From contig CP141132.1 in NCBI GenBank assembly GCA_035236585.1, positions 42,845,880 through 42,909,879 on the forward strand: a stretch of 64,000 bases of DNA. Direction: 5' to 3'. This DNA comes from Warburgia ugandensis (Eukaryota; Streptophyta; Magnoliopsida; Canellales; Canellaceae). Every line of letters starts with the position of its first letter. Within the stretch, counting starts at the first letter, position 1. Below, piece by piece: positions 1 to 11,927 of this stretch. The notes under the pieces were generated by a model that saw nothing but the letters and a program-made list of their open reading frames with translations, searched no databases and was not told the DNA's origin. A program made the translations under genes and the position numbers.

Positions 1-3000
1 TTTAGACATGAAATGAAGAATCTATCAAACTCCAAATGAAAGAAGAAGGGCAATCTCACTATAGATCTGTTGTTTTGTTTGGATTTGGAAAAAAATCAAA
101 AGTTTTTAGTGGAGTTTTGATTATGTTAGGGCTTTGCAAGGACTAGAAAGAGAATGGCAGAGATAGAGAGAGTTGATTGATTTCTTTCTTTCTTTGTCAT
201 AAAAAGGCTTGATTTTTTAAGATTGTTTTGTGAAATCATCTTTAAAATTCATTATTTTTAGTTCTAAAAGATTGTTTTGAAAAATTGTCTTAAAAAACCT
301 TAGTTTTAAAACACAGTTATTAGAAACTATCATAAAGAACCATGATTTTTAGAAACTTTAGTTAAAGTCGTGATTTTTCAAGATAGCTTTTAAAAACTAT
401 CTTTAGAAATCAATCTTGAAAATGATTTTGAATTGTATTTTTAAAGATAGTTTTCAAAACTTGCCCTTGGAAACTATGGTTTCTTGTTTTTAAATATGGT
501 TTACATAAACTATTTCAAAAAATATGGTTTTCTAAGATAGTTTTCAAAAAACCATTTTGGAAAACTGTGGTTTTTGGTCATTGGCAATAATGTTCAAAGA
601 TCTTATTTTAAAACCATGGTTTTTAGCTTATAAAGATGATTTTGAAAAACAATTTGTAAAATTTATGTATTTCAAGTGCAGTTTCTGAAAACTATCTTTA
701 AAAATCAAATAATATGGTTTTTAAAGATGGTTTTTGAAAACTATCTTTAAAAACATTTTGAAAAACCATTTCCAAAATCTATTAAAGTACAAATGTTCTT
801 TGAACTCTCCTACAATTATCTTTTTCATGTTTTCACATCTCCAACATGGACAAGGTATGTAATTATTGTCACCCTTGCCCTATGTACAAACTCTATGAAC
901 TTTACAATTCCCTTATACACTCTTGTTGTTCTTGCCATGGTCGTCTAAACAAATTTGTCCATTTTGTCAAATCATCGAAGCTCAGATGTGTTTCAAGACT
1001 TTTTAGACATGAAATGAAGCATCTATCACTCTAAATGTTGGAAGTAGGGCAATCTCACTATTCATTTGGATTCGGCAAAAGATAAAACGTTTCTAGTGTA
1101 GCTTCGATTGTGAGATTGCTTTGGCAAGGACTAAAAAGAAAGTTGATAGAAAGAGTTGATTGATTTCTTCCTTTCTTTGTCTTAAAAAGGCAAGATTTAT
1201 TTTAAGATAGTTTTGTGAAATTATCTTTAAAATTCATTGTTTTTGGTTTTTAAAGACTATTTTGAAAAAATGCCTTGGAAAACCATTGTTTTTAAACTTT
1301 ATTTAAAGTCATGGTTTTTTAAGATAGTTTTGAAAATGATTTTTAAAGACATTTATATATAGTTTTCAAAGCATGTCCTTAGAAACTATGGTTTTTGGTT
1401 TTTAAATATTGTTTACAGAAACTATCTACAAAAACTATGGTTTTTTATAGTTTTCAAAAACCTTCTTAAAAAACTATGGTTTTTGGTTTTTGAGGATAGT
1501 TTTTAAAGATCTTGTTTAAAAATCATTCTTTTTAACTTTTACAGATGATTTTGAAAAACTATTTTTAAAATTTATGTATTTTAAATGGAGTTTCTAAAAA
1601 CCATCATTAAAAGTCAAATAAAATGGATTTAAAAGATCATTTTTGAATATTATCTTTAAAAATAATTTGAAAAACCATTTTAAAATTCCATTAAAGCACA
1701 AATGTTTTCTCAATTCACTCGTAGGTGCCTTTTTTAGGTTTTCACATCTCGAGTGTGGACAATGCATGCATTTACAGTCACTCCTACCCTATGTGTGAAC
1801 TCTATAAACTTTTCAATTTCCTCATACTTTCTTGATGTTCTTGTAGTGATCATGCAAGAATATTAGTCTGTTTAGTCAAACAATTGAAGATACGATGTAG
1901 TTTAAGAATTTTCAGACATGAAATGAAGAATCTATCAACTCCAAATGAAAGAAAAGGGGTGATCTCACTGTAGATACATCATTTCATTTGGATCTAGCAA
2001 AAATCTAAAAGTTTGGAGGCCACTTCGATCATGTGAGGGCTTCGGCAAGGGCGAGATCAACATAGTAAGAAAGAGTTGATTGATTTCTTCCTTTATTTGT
2101 CTTAAAAAGACTAGGATTTTGAAGAAGTTTTGCAAAATCATCTTTAAAATTCATTGTTTTTGGTTTTTAAAGACTGTTTTGTAAAACTGTCTTTAAAACC
2201 TTGATTTTAAAATATAGTTCTTATAAACTATCAAAAAGAGCCATGGTTTTGAGAAACTATCTTTAAAATCATGGTCTTTCATGATAGCTGTTAAAAACTA
2301 TCTTTAAAAATGAATCTTGAAAATGGTTTCTGGTGATAGTTTCAAAAGCAGTTTTTAAAGCATGTTCCTAGAAACTATGGTTTTTGGTTTTTAAATATGT
2401 TTTTTAGAAACTATCTTCAAAAACCATGGGTTTTAGTTTTTCAGGATAGTGTTCAAAGATCTTGTTTAAAAACAATGGTTTTTAGCTTTCAATGATAATT
2501 TTGAAAAACATTTGTAAGATTTATGGATTATAAATGCAGTTTCTAAAAGCCATCTTTAAAAATCAAATAATATTATTTTTAAAGATAGTTCTTTAAAACT
2601 ATCTATCAAAACATTTTCAAAATCTATTAAAGCACAAGTGTTCTCTCAACTCACCTATAGTTACCTTTTTTAGGTTTTCACATCTCGAGCATGGATAATG
2701 TATGTGATTATTTGTCACCCTTGTCCTGTGTAGGATATTTATGAACTTTTTAGTTCTCTCATACTCTCTAGATGTTCTTGCCGTGGTCATCCAGGTATAT
2801 TTGATTGTTTTGTCAAACAATTGCAAATCAAATGTGTTTTAAGACCTCTTAGATGTGAAGTGAAGAATCTATGAACTCCAAACGAAAGAAGAAGAGTGAT
2901 CTCACTATAAGTTTGGAGGCCACTTCAATCATGTAAGGGCTTTGGCAAGGGCGAGATCAACATAGTAAGAAAGAGTTGATTGATTTCTTCCTTTATTTGT

Positions 3001-3658
3001 CTTAAAAAGACAAGGATTTTGAAGAAGTTTTGTAAAATCATCCTTTAAATTCATTATTTGTTATTTTTAAAGAGTGTTTTGTAAAACTATCTTCAAAGAC
3101 CTTTGTTTTTAAATGTAGTTCATAGACATTGTCATAAAGAACCATGGTTTTGAGAAGCTATCCTTAAATTCATGGTAGATGTTAAAAACTATCATTAATA
3201 ATGAATCTTGAAAATGATTTGTAATGACATTTTCAAAGGCAATTTTTGAAGCCAGTTCCTATAAGCTATCAGTTTTGAATACAATTTTCAAAAATCATCT
3301 TAAAGATGATTTTGAAAAACCATTTGTAAGATTTATGGATTATAAATGTAGTTTCTAAAAGCTATCTTTAAAAAGCAAATAATATTATTTTTGAAGATAG
3401 TTTTTTAAAACTATCTATAAAAACATTTTGAAAATCTATTAAAGCACAAATGTTCTCTCAAACACCTATAGTTACCTTTTTTAGGTTTTCACATCTGAAG
3501 CATGGACAATGTATGTGATTATTTGTCACCCTTGCCCTATGTGCAAATTCTATGAACTTTTCAGTTCTCTCATGCTCTCTTGATGTTCTTACCATTGTCA
3601 TTTAGGCATATTTGTTTGTTTTGTCAAACAATTGAAGCTCATATGTGTTTTAAGACTT
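1..3658. repeat. One higher-order repeat unit (four monomers, 3658 bp)
   Basis: The sequence from 1 to about 770 recurs at 3659 to about 4430 with roughly 98% identity by eye (only scattered differences such as gtcgtg/gtcatg near 369), while neighbouring monomers are clearly more divergent. The period is therefore four monomers, offset 3658. Identity collapses after about 770, inside the monomer, so either the second unit diverges there or a conversion tract ends there. Confidence 0.8.
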
Positions 3659-5240
3659 TTTAGACATGAAATGAAGAATCTATCAAACTCCAAATGAAAG
3701 AAGAAGGGCAATCTCACTATAGATCTGTTGTTTTGTTTGGATTTGGAAAAAAATCAAAAGTTTTTAGTGGAGTTTTGATTATGTTAGGGCTTTGCAAGGA
3801 CTAGAAAGAGAATGGCAGAGATAGAGAGAGTTGATTGATTTCTTTCTTTCTTTGTCATAAAAAGGCTTGATTTTTTAAGATTGTTTTGTGAAATCATCTT
3901 TAAAATTCATTATTTTTAGTTCTAAAAGATTGTTTTGAAAAATTGTCTTAAAAAACCTTAGTTTTAAAACACAGTTATTAGAAACTATCATAAAGAACCA
4001 TGATTTTTAGAAACTTTAGTTAAAGTCATGATTTTTCAAGATAGCTTTTAAAAACTATCTTTAGAAATCAATCTTGAAAATGATTTTGAATTGTATTTTT
4101 AAAGATGGTTTTCAAAACTTGCCCTTGGAAACTATGGTTTCTTGTTTTTAAATATGGTTTATATAAACTATTTCAAAAAATATGGTTTTTTAAGATAGTT
4201 TTCAAAAAACCATTTTGAAAAACTATGGTTTTTGGTCTTTGGCAATAATGTTCAAAGATCTTATTTTAAAACCATGGTTTTTAGCTTATAAAGATGATTT
4301 TGAAAAACTATTTGTAAAATTTATGTATTTCAAGTGCAGTTTCTGAAAACTAACTTTAAAAATCAAATAATATGGTTTTTAAAGATGGTTTTTGAAAACT
4401 ATCTTTAAAAACATTTTGGAAAACCATTTTAAAAATCTATTAAAGAGCAAATGTTCTCTCAAATCCCCTACAGGTATCTCTTTTAGGTTTTCACATCTCA
4501 AGCATGGATAATGTATGCAATTATTGTCACCCTTGCCCTATGTACGAACTCTATGAACTTTTTTGTTTCTCATACTGTCTTGATCTTCTTGCCATGGTCA
4601 TCTAGGAATATTTGTTTGTTTTGTTAAATAATCTAACATCAAATGTGTTTCAAGACCTTTCAGGCATGAAATGAAGAATATATCAACTCTAAATGAAAGA
4701 AGAAGGAAATCTCATGGTAGATCCATTGTTTCATTTGGATTTGACAAAAAGTCAAAAGTTTCTAGCTCTACTTTGGTCATGCGAGGGTTGGGGCAAGGAC
4801 TAGAACTAGAGCTAATTGATGGAGTTGATTGATTTCTTCCTTTATGTCTTAAAAAGGCAAGATGTTATAAGATGGTCTTGTAAAATCATCTTTAAAATTC
4901 TTTTATTTTCAAGACAAATTTTTAAAATAGTTTTTAAAGACTGTTTTGAAATATTGTCTTAAAAAACCTTAGTTTTAACTATGATTCTTAGAAATTGTCA
5001 TAAAGATCCATGGATTTCAAAAAGTTTCTTTAAAGTCATGGTTTTTTAAGATAGCCTTTCAAAACTATCTTTAAAAATGAATCTTGAAAATGGTTTCCAA
5101 TGACATTTTTAAAGATATTTTTCAAATCCTATCCTTAGAAACCAAGGGTTTTGATGACAGTGGTAAAAAATCTTGTGTAAAAATCATGGTTTTTAATTTT
5201 AAAAATGATTTTGAAAATCTATTTTGAAAATTATGGATTT
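1..5240. repeat. AT-rich satellite array, monomers about 0.8-1.0 kb
   Basis: Six head-to-tail copies can be phased on a block beginning agacatgaaatgaag: 4, 1005, 1914, 2851, 3662 and 4662, giving monomers of 1001, 909, 937, 811 and 1000 bases plus a final partial one of about 580. Each monomer has two conserved non-AT blocks (the agacatgaaatgaagaatc block, and one around cacatctc.agcatgga followed by cacccttgccctatgt). Between them lies 600-700 bases of degenerate short repeats built on gatagttttnaaaactatc, which can fold into hairpins. No long reading frame is present; the two 60-70-codon frames at 846-1034 and 2617-2826 fall in the conserved block and are not supported as genes. The array continues off the left edge. 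Chromosomal location and copy number cannot be judged here. Confidence 0.9.
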
Positions 5241-5274
5241 TAAGTGCAAACTCTGCCTATGTGGTTTTAGTTCT

Positions 5275-5457
5275 ATATGGTTTTATCACAATGGGTCCCA
5301 AGCTTGGATAAAGGGGGAGGGTTTCGTTTCAAGTGCTAACTGCAAGGAAAACCCATAGCAAACCCCCTACATGAATCAACTTATGACATTCCCTTAGGCT
5401 AGGGAATTTTAAATAAGCGACATGCTGCATCAGATCCCGAGTAGGGTGGAAAGCTTA
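5275..5457 (+). mobile_element. Possible fragment of an RTE-type LINE
   Basis: The stretch ggtcccaagcttggataaag, followed by a purine run and then by cgagtagggtgg, resembles from memory the conserved 5' part of plant RTE-type non-LTR retrotransposons (consensus near 'tcccaagcccggataaagg'). No reading frame is preserved and no poly-A or target duplication is visible. It sits exactly between the end of the satellite and the start of similarity to LTR A, so it may mark the breakpoint. It could instead be unrelated sequence; a repeat library search would decide. Confidence 0.35.
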
Positions 5458-7818
5458 GAATTCTAGTCAAGTGAAAGTTGAAAAATCTTATCTTTGTTAA
5501 ATGTGAAATGTAACCATACCTATTTTATAGTTTACTACCAAGAAGAAGAATGTAAAAACCATCCTTGAACTAAACAAAATGAGGGGCAAAAAGGCAGTCA
5601 GGCTAGAAGGCTAAACATTACTAAATTACCCTTAAGTTAGAATTTTGGACAATTTGGAAAACTAAGTTAGTTTTACCAATGAAGCTTCTTATGTTAAGTC
5701 ATGTAGGCTCAACCACCTAAGGTATAGACCATCCATAGTCTCATAAGACCTAGAGTCTCAAGCCTTAAGTCCTTAAAGTTTCTTTAACTAGGACTTAAGA
5801 TTTCATAACCTAGCTACTAATGATATAGGCAATTACAACTTAGTCTTATTATGGAAGATTATCTACATCTTAGTTGATCATGTTACTTTTTAGTCTTGCC
5901 AATATATGTTCAATTGAAATATAGCTTTGGGTGACTAGCATCTATGCCATGGTTTCCCAAAACTCAAGATATTCATATCCAAGTAGCTAGCATTAGTTTG
6001 CATACCTAACCACCTAAGTTCTAGATAATTAACATCACTAGGACACAGAAAGTCAATTAGGAGAGTACTAGTTATACAATAAGACCAAATATGAGTTAAT
6101 TATCACTAATAACCTTAAAAAAATGGACAATCGATAAGATAGTTGTTAAATGTGATAAGCTCATAACTAGCGCTAAAAGCGTGTTAAATTTAGGTGAAAT
6201 AATGAGCACATCAAGACCAAAAAAACATAATTAGTAGAATATTGAAGTGAAAATGAAGGCACAAGTTTGCGTAAGAAAGTCATGTGGTCCACAAACTTCA
6301 TAAATAAGACAAGATCATTTAAAGTTACCACAATGGGTTAATATCAAATTAACAAAATAATTCACATTACTAGACATAGGATGCTAGTGCATGACACTCC
6401 ATCACCTTCATGATTTAACAGTTTATAAGATTTGAACAGATGGCTTCACAAGCTGGGCCAAGGGATGGAAACATTGTCTACAGCGACACTAGGTGAAAAC
6501 CACTAAAGTGGTGGTGATCCATGAGATTTTAGAATTTTTTTCATGAGCCACTAGTTTTGGTTTTATTAATACTTAGGAATGCACTCAAGAGCAACTATAA
6601 GCCTTGATAATTTTAAATGTCATTGATTCTTTTGGTAAGTACTCTACAAGTGGCCATAAGTCCTGATGGATGCGGTTTTGTCGATATTTAGGTGGTTGCT
6701 CTATGAGCAGTTGTAAGTCCTTGTGGATATAGATTTCATCAATGTTTTGGACAGGCATTACAAGAGTGTGCTAAGTCCCAGATTACTCCGCAGGTGCGCT
6801 GAGTCAGTGGTGTGTCATAAGTCTTGCAGACCCCATGCTAGAAGGCGCAACTAGCCACTGACCTCTAAGATGATATTGATATTACCCATACGATGGAGAT
6901 AGTGGGTAGTAGGAGCATCTTCTCATAGGGAAGTGGTCTGAGAGGTAGCTAGGTAGCCCCCACAGGAGTCTGGTGAGTCATGGCTGATGTAGGTATTCAT
7001 GAGCAGCTGTAGAGGCTGCAGTAGTCATCATTGGGTGATGGTAGGGCCCTACGATCATAGGTGTCTATGTGTTTGTTAGCATGCTAGACATATTGGTCAT
7101 TCTTGAAGTTCAGACTAATGGTCTCGGTAGTAGGACGATATGCCACTAATGGTCTAGGTGGTAGGACAATATGCCACTAGTGGTCCTAGTGGTAGCACGA
7201 TGTGCGACTAATGGTCCTAGTGGTAGGACAATATGCCACTAATGGTCTTGGTGGTAGGATGATATGCCATTAATGGTCCTGGTGGTAAGACGATATGCCA
7301 TTAATAGTCCCCGTGGTAGGACAATATGACACTAATGGTCCCAATGGTTGGACAATATGCCACTATGGTCCTAACGGTAGGGAAATATGCCACTAATGGT
7401 CCCTGGTGCTAGGATGATATACCACTATGATATGGAGCAATTAATTTTCCATGATGATGTGGGCATGGATTTATGCATTGCGAATTGAGGGCCATGAGCC
7501 TTAGTTTAGCATGATCTAATTTGAACATACTAATTTGACAAATTTGTCAATTACTTTCAAACCTTATGGGTGATTTGAAATCATCAGTCTTTGTGGATCT
7601 TTATTGCATATATGTTGATTGCATTTTCTTTTAGAACCTATGTACATACTTATGTAAAGTTAGACATACACTTATGCTATTGCATGCTTCATTTTTAAGC
7701 ATTCCAACTTGTATTAGTTTTTCACCCTATTGTGGCAAGTGTGGTTTTGCTTGGCATAGTATAGATGATCTTGTGGCATGTATCTCTAACCATTTATAGG
7801 TTAGAAGATTGTTACTTT
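5458..7818 (+). mobile_element. Truncated LTR 'A', same family as the LTR of element B
   Basis: This stretch matches, in inverted orientation, 58510-60920 of the LTR of element B. Shared landmarks are the 'gaattct' start near 5458, the block around 5690-5790 (matching 60560-60690), the 31-bp minisatellite, the tttcaaaccttatgggtgat block (7555, matching 58890-58915), and the block just before 7818 (matching 58420-58520). Compared with B it lacks the first roughly 2.3 kb of the LTR. Its last roughly 230 bases are missing because element E1 begins at 7819. No gene is present. Reading direction is inferred from B, whose polypurine tract and protease remnant show which end is 5'. Confidence 0.75.
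7114..7423 (+). repeat. 31-bp minisatellite, about 10 copies, inside LTR A
   Basis: Tandem units of 31 bases (one of 30, one of 32) of the form actaatggtcc-tggtggtaggac-atatgcc, starting at 7114 and fading into actatgatatgg after 7423. Units differ from each other by a few bases each. The equivalent place in the LTR of element B (about 59056-59170, opposite strand) has only three to four units. Confidence 0.92.
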
Positions 7819-10179
7819 TGTAATGACTCCAATTTTGGAACATTGAAATCCCAAGTTAGCAATGAAAAGTTCACTTTTTGGAGATAAGGGTATTTTGGTC
7901 ATTTCACTATTCACCCTGACTGAACCTAGAAATTTGGTCTTGAGAATGGTACCATTAGGTGCGTCTTGGAAAAAGGAATCTAACAAGACCAAAATCACCC
8001 AAAACGGAGTTAAAATGAGCAAATTATGGCCCTTTGAAGTTCAGGGGCAAAAATATAATTTTCATTAAAAAAAGATTTAGCCTAAGAAACACAGCGGCCC
8101 GTTTTGATACGGGCACCCCTCTTCTTCAACCTCCTAAAGGGTTCTAGAATGATGGTGTTTGGAGGAGAAATCATCACCATTCTGGAGGTTTCCCCTCTAG
8201 AACCCTCTTATAGCTCTATAAATAGAGCTCTTGGGCGCCTCTAATGGCAACCCAAAAGCTTGGGAAAAACCCATCGTGGAGAAGCAACCAAGAGGAGAAA
8301 ACGTGGAGAAAAACCCGGCAGCGAACCAAGTATGCCCAAAATCCCTCCAAACCCATCTTCCCCTTAGTCTTAAGCTAAGTTTCCCTAAGTTTTAGCATGA
8401 AAAATCATGCAAAATGGAGCTCTAGAGAGCCAAACAGGACCCAGGGATGGTCCTTGGGGCGCACTAGTTCGGCAGGGTCAAACCAGGGCGTCCTGATCCC
8501 CCATTGAACGAAACGTGTCAACCCCAATTGAGAGAAACCAGTGGGCGCGGACGCGCCCACAAATGAAAAAGCCGGGCAGAAGCTAGGGTGTGTCTACAAA
8601 TGCGCCCATTGAGGCGCTTGCCGCTGATGCGGGACGCGTTAGCATCCTAGGCTTCCACCTCATTTCGTTTGACCTTCTATGATACTAAAACGGCTATAAC
8701 TTGAGATCTAGGGCTCTGATTGAGGCGCCGTGAAAGGCATTGTGTCCATGTCGACGACGCGGACACACCCAAACCATAAAATATCTGATCAAGGCCCAAT
8801 CTAAGGTGGGCACGACCTTTAGACTATGATAGTGGTGCAGGGCCACTAAATCTTTGTAAACTTGATGATACCAAGGCCCAATTAGGACCTTAGGACAGCC
8901 ATAAGCATAGGGATGAACCCTTAATGCTTAAGTAGTAAGATCAACTACTTTAAAACCTATAGAAATAGGCCAAACTAACCTTGTTCCCCTAAACCATGTC
9001 CAGGAGCGTACGAGGACAAAGGGGCTTGCGTGACCAAACCAGGTAGGTGCTCTATCGCTACTAGACTTTTTAAAAGAGCCTTGATTGTTTGAAAATGCAC
9101 GTTTTAAGTATAAGTATATGACTTGTTTAACATGACTTAATTCAGCATACATATGATAAATGCATTATGGATAGACATGCTTTGCAAATAATTGCATAAA
9201 TTGCATGATTTGTGGTTGTTGAGTTTTGAAAGATTGCATGTCCTTGAGGGTTACCAAAAGATGCTGGAGTACCCAAAAGACGCTAGGTAGGCAGTTGTGA
9301 GGGACCCAAAGAGGACAGGTTTTGAAAAGAGATGTTTTTACTTGTTTGATCGTATATGATTTGGGCTAGTAAGCTCGTGGATGCTATGCCGAGAGGTTGG
9401 GGTGGCCTCCCAGCCTCTACCACTACTAGGTGGAATGGGTACCATGCCCAAAAAGGGCATGTCGGGGACCACACGGCGGTGAGGTCATGGGCATAGTTGG
9501 GCCCTATGATTTTGTGGACTTACTTGCATTGCATATGGCATGATATGAGGTTGGTCGACCATACCATACCAGATATCCATGAGTTGGATTTAGTGGAGCA
9601 TCTTATGCATATCATTATGTTATGATATATATATATATATGATACTTTCGACTTGGATTATGTGATTTCTTTAAGTCGTCAGTATTCCAATTCGACAATG
9701 GATTTTAATCTCGATATTGAACTTGAGTGTTCAAACATGCACATGTTTTGAAAGAGCATATGATTTTAAACATAGCATGCATTGTAAAACTAGTAGTGAT
9801 GGACTCCTACTGAGTATAGTATATACTCACCCAATCCTCAACATTTTTCAGACACAAAGTAAACACTTAAGTGCAAGGAACGCTTGTGATAGAAGACACC
9901 CAGACTAAGTGCAAGTAAGTAAACCCCTACCTTATCTTTCAATGTTACTTGACTGTAGTTACTCTCTGTAGTTGAGGCTGTGAGTAACACTTTCTTGGGA
10001 ATAGAGTCAATTTAAAACTATGCCATGGCTAGATAATTGGAAAATGTGTTTTGACACTCGGCTTTTATACAAAAGATTGTTTTCCAAAACGAAAAAGCTT
10101 TTCATGCATTTTATATTTATAAAACAAGAGATCTCACCTTTTTATCAATTTTGCATCATATAAAACCCGAGTCGTCACA
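7819..10179 (+). repeat. 5' LTR of E1 (2361 bp)
   Basis: Begins TGTAATGACTCC and ends CCCGAGTCGTCACA, giving TG...CA ends with imperfect terminal inversion. It aligns along its length with 14705-17202 and, inverted, with both E2 LTRs. Compared with the 3' LTR it lacks about 105 bases (the segment equivalent to 16381-16487) and about 40 bases with a palindrome upstream of the TATA box (equivalent to 15080-15115). E2 retains both kinds of segment, so these are deletions in this copy. Confidence 0.92.
8217..8224 (+). promoter_or_regulatory. TATA box of the E1 5' LTR
   Basis: tataaata about 400 bases into the LTR, the expected position for the U3 promoter. A CpG-rich transcribed leader (about 8480-8780) follows. 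The matching position of the 3' LTR has decayed to tataaaga. The start site itself is not determinable by reading. Confidence 0.65.
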
Positions 10180-10181
10180 GT

Positions 10182-10199
10182 TGGTATCAAAGTGCGGTT
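10182..10199 (+). other. Primer binding site of E1 (tRNA-iMet type)
   Basis: TGGTATCAAAGTGCGGTTT begins two bases after the LTR ends. It matches the plant initiator-Met primer site TGGTATCAGAGC with changes in the middle; E2 keeps the canonical form at the same place. Confidence 0.85.
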
Positions 10200-10319
10200 T
10201 GACGTTACTCACAGCCCAGTTATGAGGAGAATAACTTATAATCAAGTTTCATCCATTAAAGAGTAAGGGGTAATAGGATAACACATACTAAGGTCTGGTA
10301 AATTACCTTGTGATTACAG

Positions 10320-11927
10320 ATGCCTAAAAAGAAAGGAAGCAATGCTCCAAGACCTGAAGCCCCACCAGTGGACTCCACTGGGTCGGGCAATGGGATGGCT
10401 GAATTGTTCCAGCAATTCCTACAGAATATGGGACAATACATGAATAGTCAAAGCCAAACCCCTACCACATGAGATCCTTTCCCTAATAAAGCAATAGATA
10501 GGACTGAGGTTCAGTTAGAAAGGTTTCAGAAATTAGCTCCCTCATTCATAGGAGAAGATGAAGCATATACAGCTGAAAAATGGTTAATTGATATTGAAAA
10601 GATATTTAAAGCCATGAACATAGCTGAAGAAAGAAAAGTACCCATGGCCACATTTGTGTTTAGGGGAGAGGCTACCTTTTGGTGGGAAACAGCAGAAAGG
10701 ACTTATTTTGACCAGCAAGAAACAATAAGATGGGAAGAGTTTAAAAAGGTCTATAATGACAAATATTATCCTAAACACATAAGAAAATAGATGGAAAAGG
10801 GATTTATGGACTTAGAACAAGGAAATATGACTGTCCAACAGTATGAAAATAGATTCATCAGCCTCCGAAGATTTGCACCACGTGCTTGTGCTGATGAGGA
10901 AGATGCGGCAGAAAGATTTGTAGATGGGCTCAACCCAAGACTCAGGAACAGAGTTCTAGGTTTCCAACCTTCCACAGTAGCCAAAGCCGTAGAGATGGTC
11001 TCCCTATACGAAAAAGATTATCAAAGGAACCAGGCAATGAAGGAAACTAAGAACATCAACACCATGAGAAATAAAGGAAAGAGACCATATCAGTCATTCG
11101 GACCCAGGCCACCTTTCAAGAAACTGTTTGAAAACAAAGGAAGAAGACTAGACTGGAAAACATGCCCTAAGTGGAACAGGAGTCATTTAGGCAAAACATG
11201 TCCCATTTTCAACATCACTTGCTATCTTTGTGGAGAATCAGGACATTTTGCTAGGGATTGTCGTAAAAACAAAGTTGAAGAGCGTAAAGGAGATCAAGTT
11301 CCCAAAAGCCAAGGACGTGTCTTTGCCCTCACTTCCAGTCAAGCCCAGGCTTCAAATGCAGTAGTTGAAGGTATTCTTTTTGCATGTGATACACCTACTA
11401 AAGTTCTATTCGATACAGGCTCCACTCATTCTTTCATATCCCGGGAGTTTGCATCATCACTGGACATTATACCACAGGACCTGGACTTCACTCTAGAAGT
11501 CATGACTCCTGTAGGCCAGGCACTTCCCACCTATTCTTATCTCCAGGATGTCCCCATTTTGATTAAGGATCATTTTCTACATGCCAATCTTATTCACTTA
11601 GATATGAATGACTTCGACATCATCCTAGGTATGGACTGGCTAGCCTTTCATCAAGCCTTTGTTGATTGCCGCCAGAAACATGTCACTTTTACCCTACCTA
11701 ATGGAGACACTTTCACCCTCCAAGGAATAAAGGATTATTCTAGAGTGTGTGTTATTTCTGCCATGAAAGCAGTTAAGCACATTGCTCAGGGATGCCCTTT
11801 CTTCTTAGCCAAGATTGAATTTGTCGAGAGTCCCCAACCAAAGCTAGAGGATGTCGAGGTAGTCCGAGAATTTCTTGACGTATTCCCTGAGGACTTACCA
11901 AGTCTACCTCCGCCAAGAGAAATTTAG
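10320..11927 (+). pseudogene. E1 gag and aspartic protease (broken)
   Basis: The frame opens with ATG at 10320 (MPKKKGSNAPRPEAPP) and stays in one frame to 11927, but carries a TGA near 10470 and a TAG at 10788 before the open stretch 10791-11927. Capsid-type gag motifs include ATFVFRGEATFWWETAE and FMDLEQGNMTVQQYENRF. A CCHC knuckle CYLCGESGHFARDC lies at about 11220-11261; an upstream knuckle reads CPKWNRSHLGKTC, with W where E2 has C. The retropepsin active site LFDTGSTHSF is at about 11406-11435, followed by the flap-side motif IILGMDWL. The frame closes with TAG where E2 reads GAG (glutamate), at the start of the RT linker. In a live element the product would form the particle and process the polyprotein. 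Confidence 0.9.

Noticed and set aside
846-1034. 62-codon Cys/His-rich frame in the satellite
   Set aside because: It lies in the conserved monomer block, but the other monomers have shifted or broken frames at the same place, so it is not maintained as protein.
7114-7423. CRISPR-like array
   Set aside because: Units are directly adjacent with no unique spacers, and the setting is a plant LTR; it is a minisatellite.
7500-7818. Possible promoter or host-gene flank left of E1
   Set aside because: The stretch matches LTR B inverted through to 7818, so it is LTR A rather than host sequence.
10182-10199. tRNA gene
   Set aside because: The match is only to the 3' end complement of initiator tRNA, next to an LTR; it is a primer site, with no cloverleaf around it.
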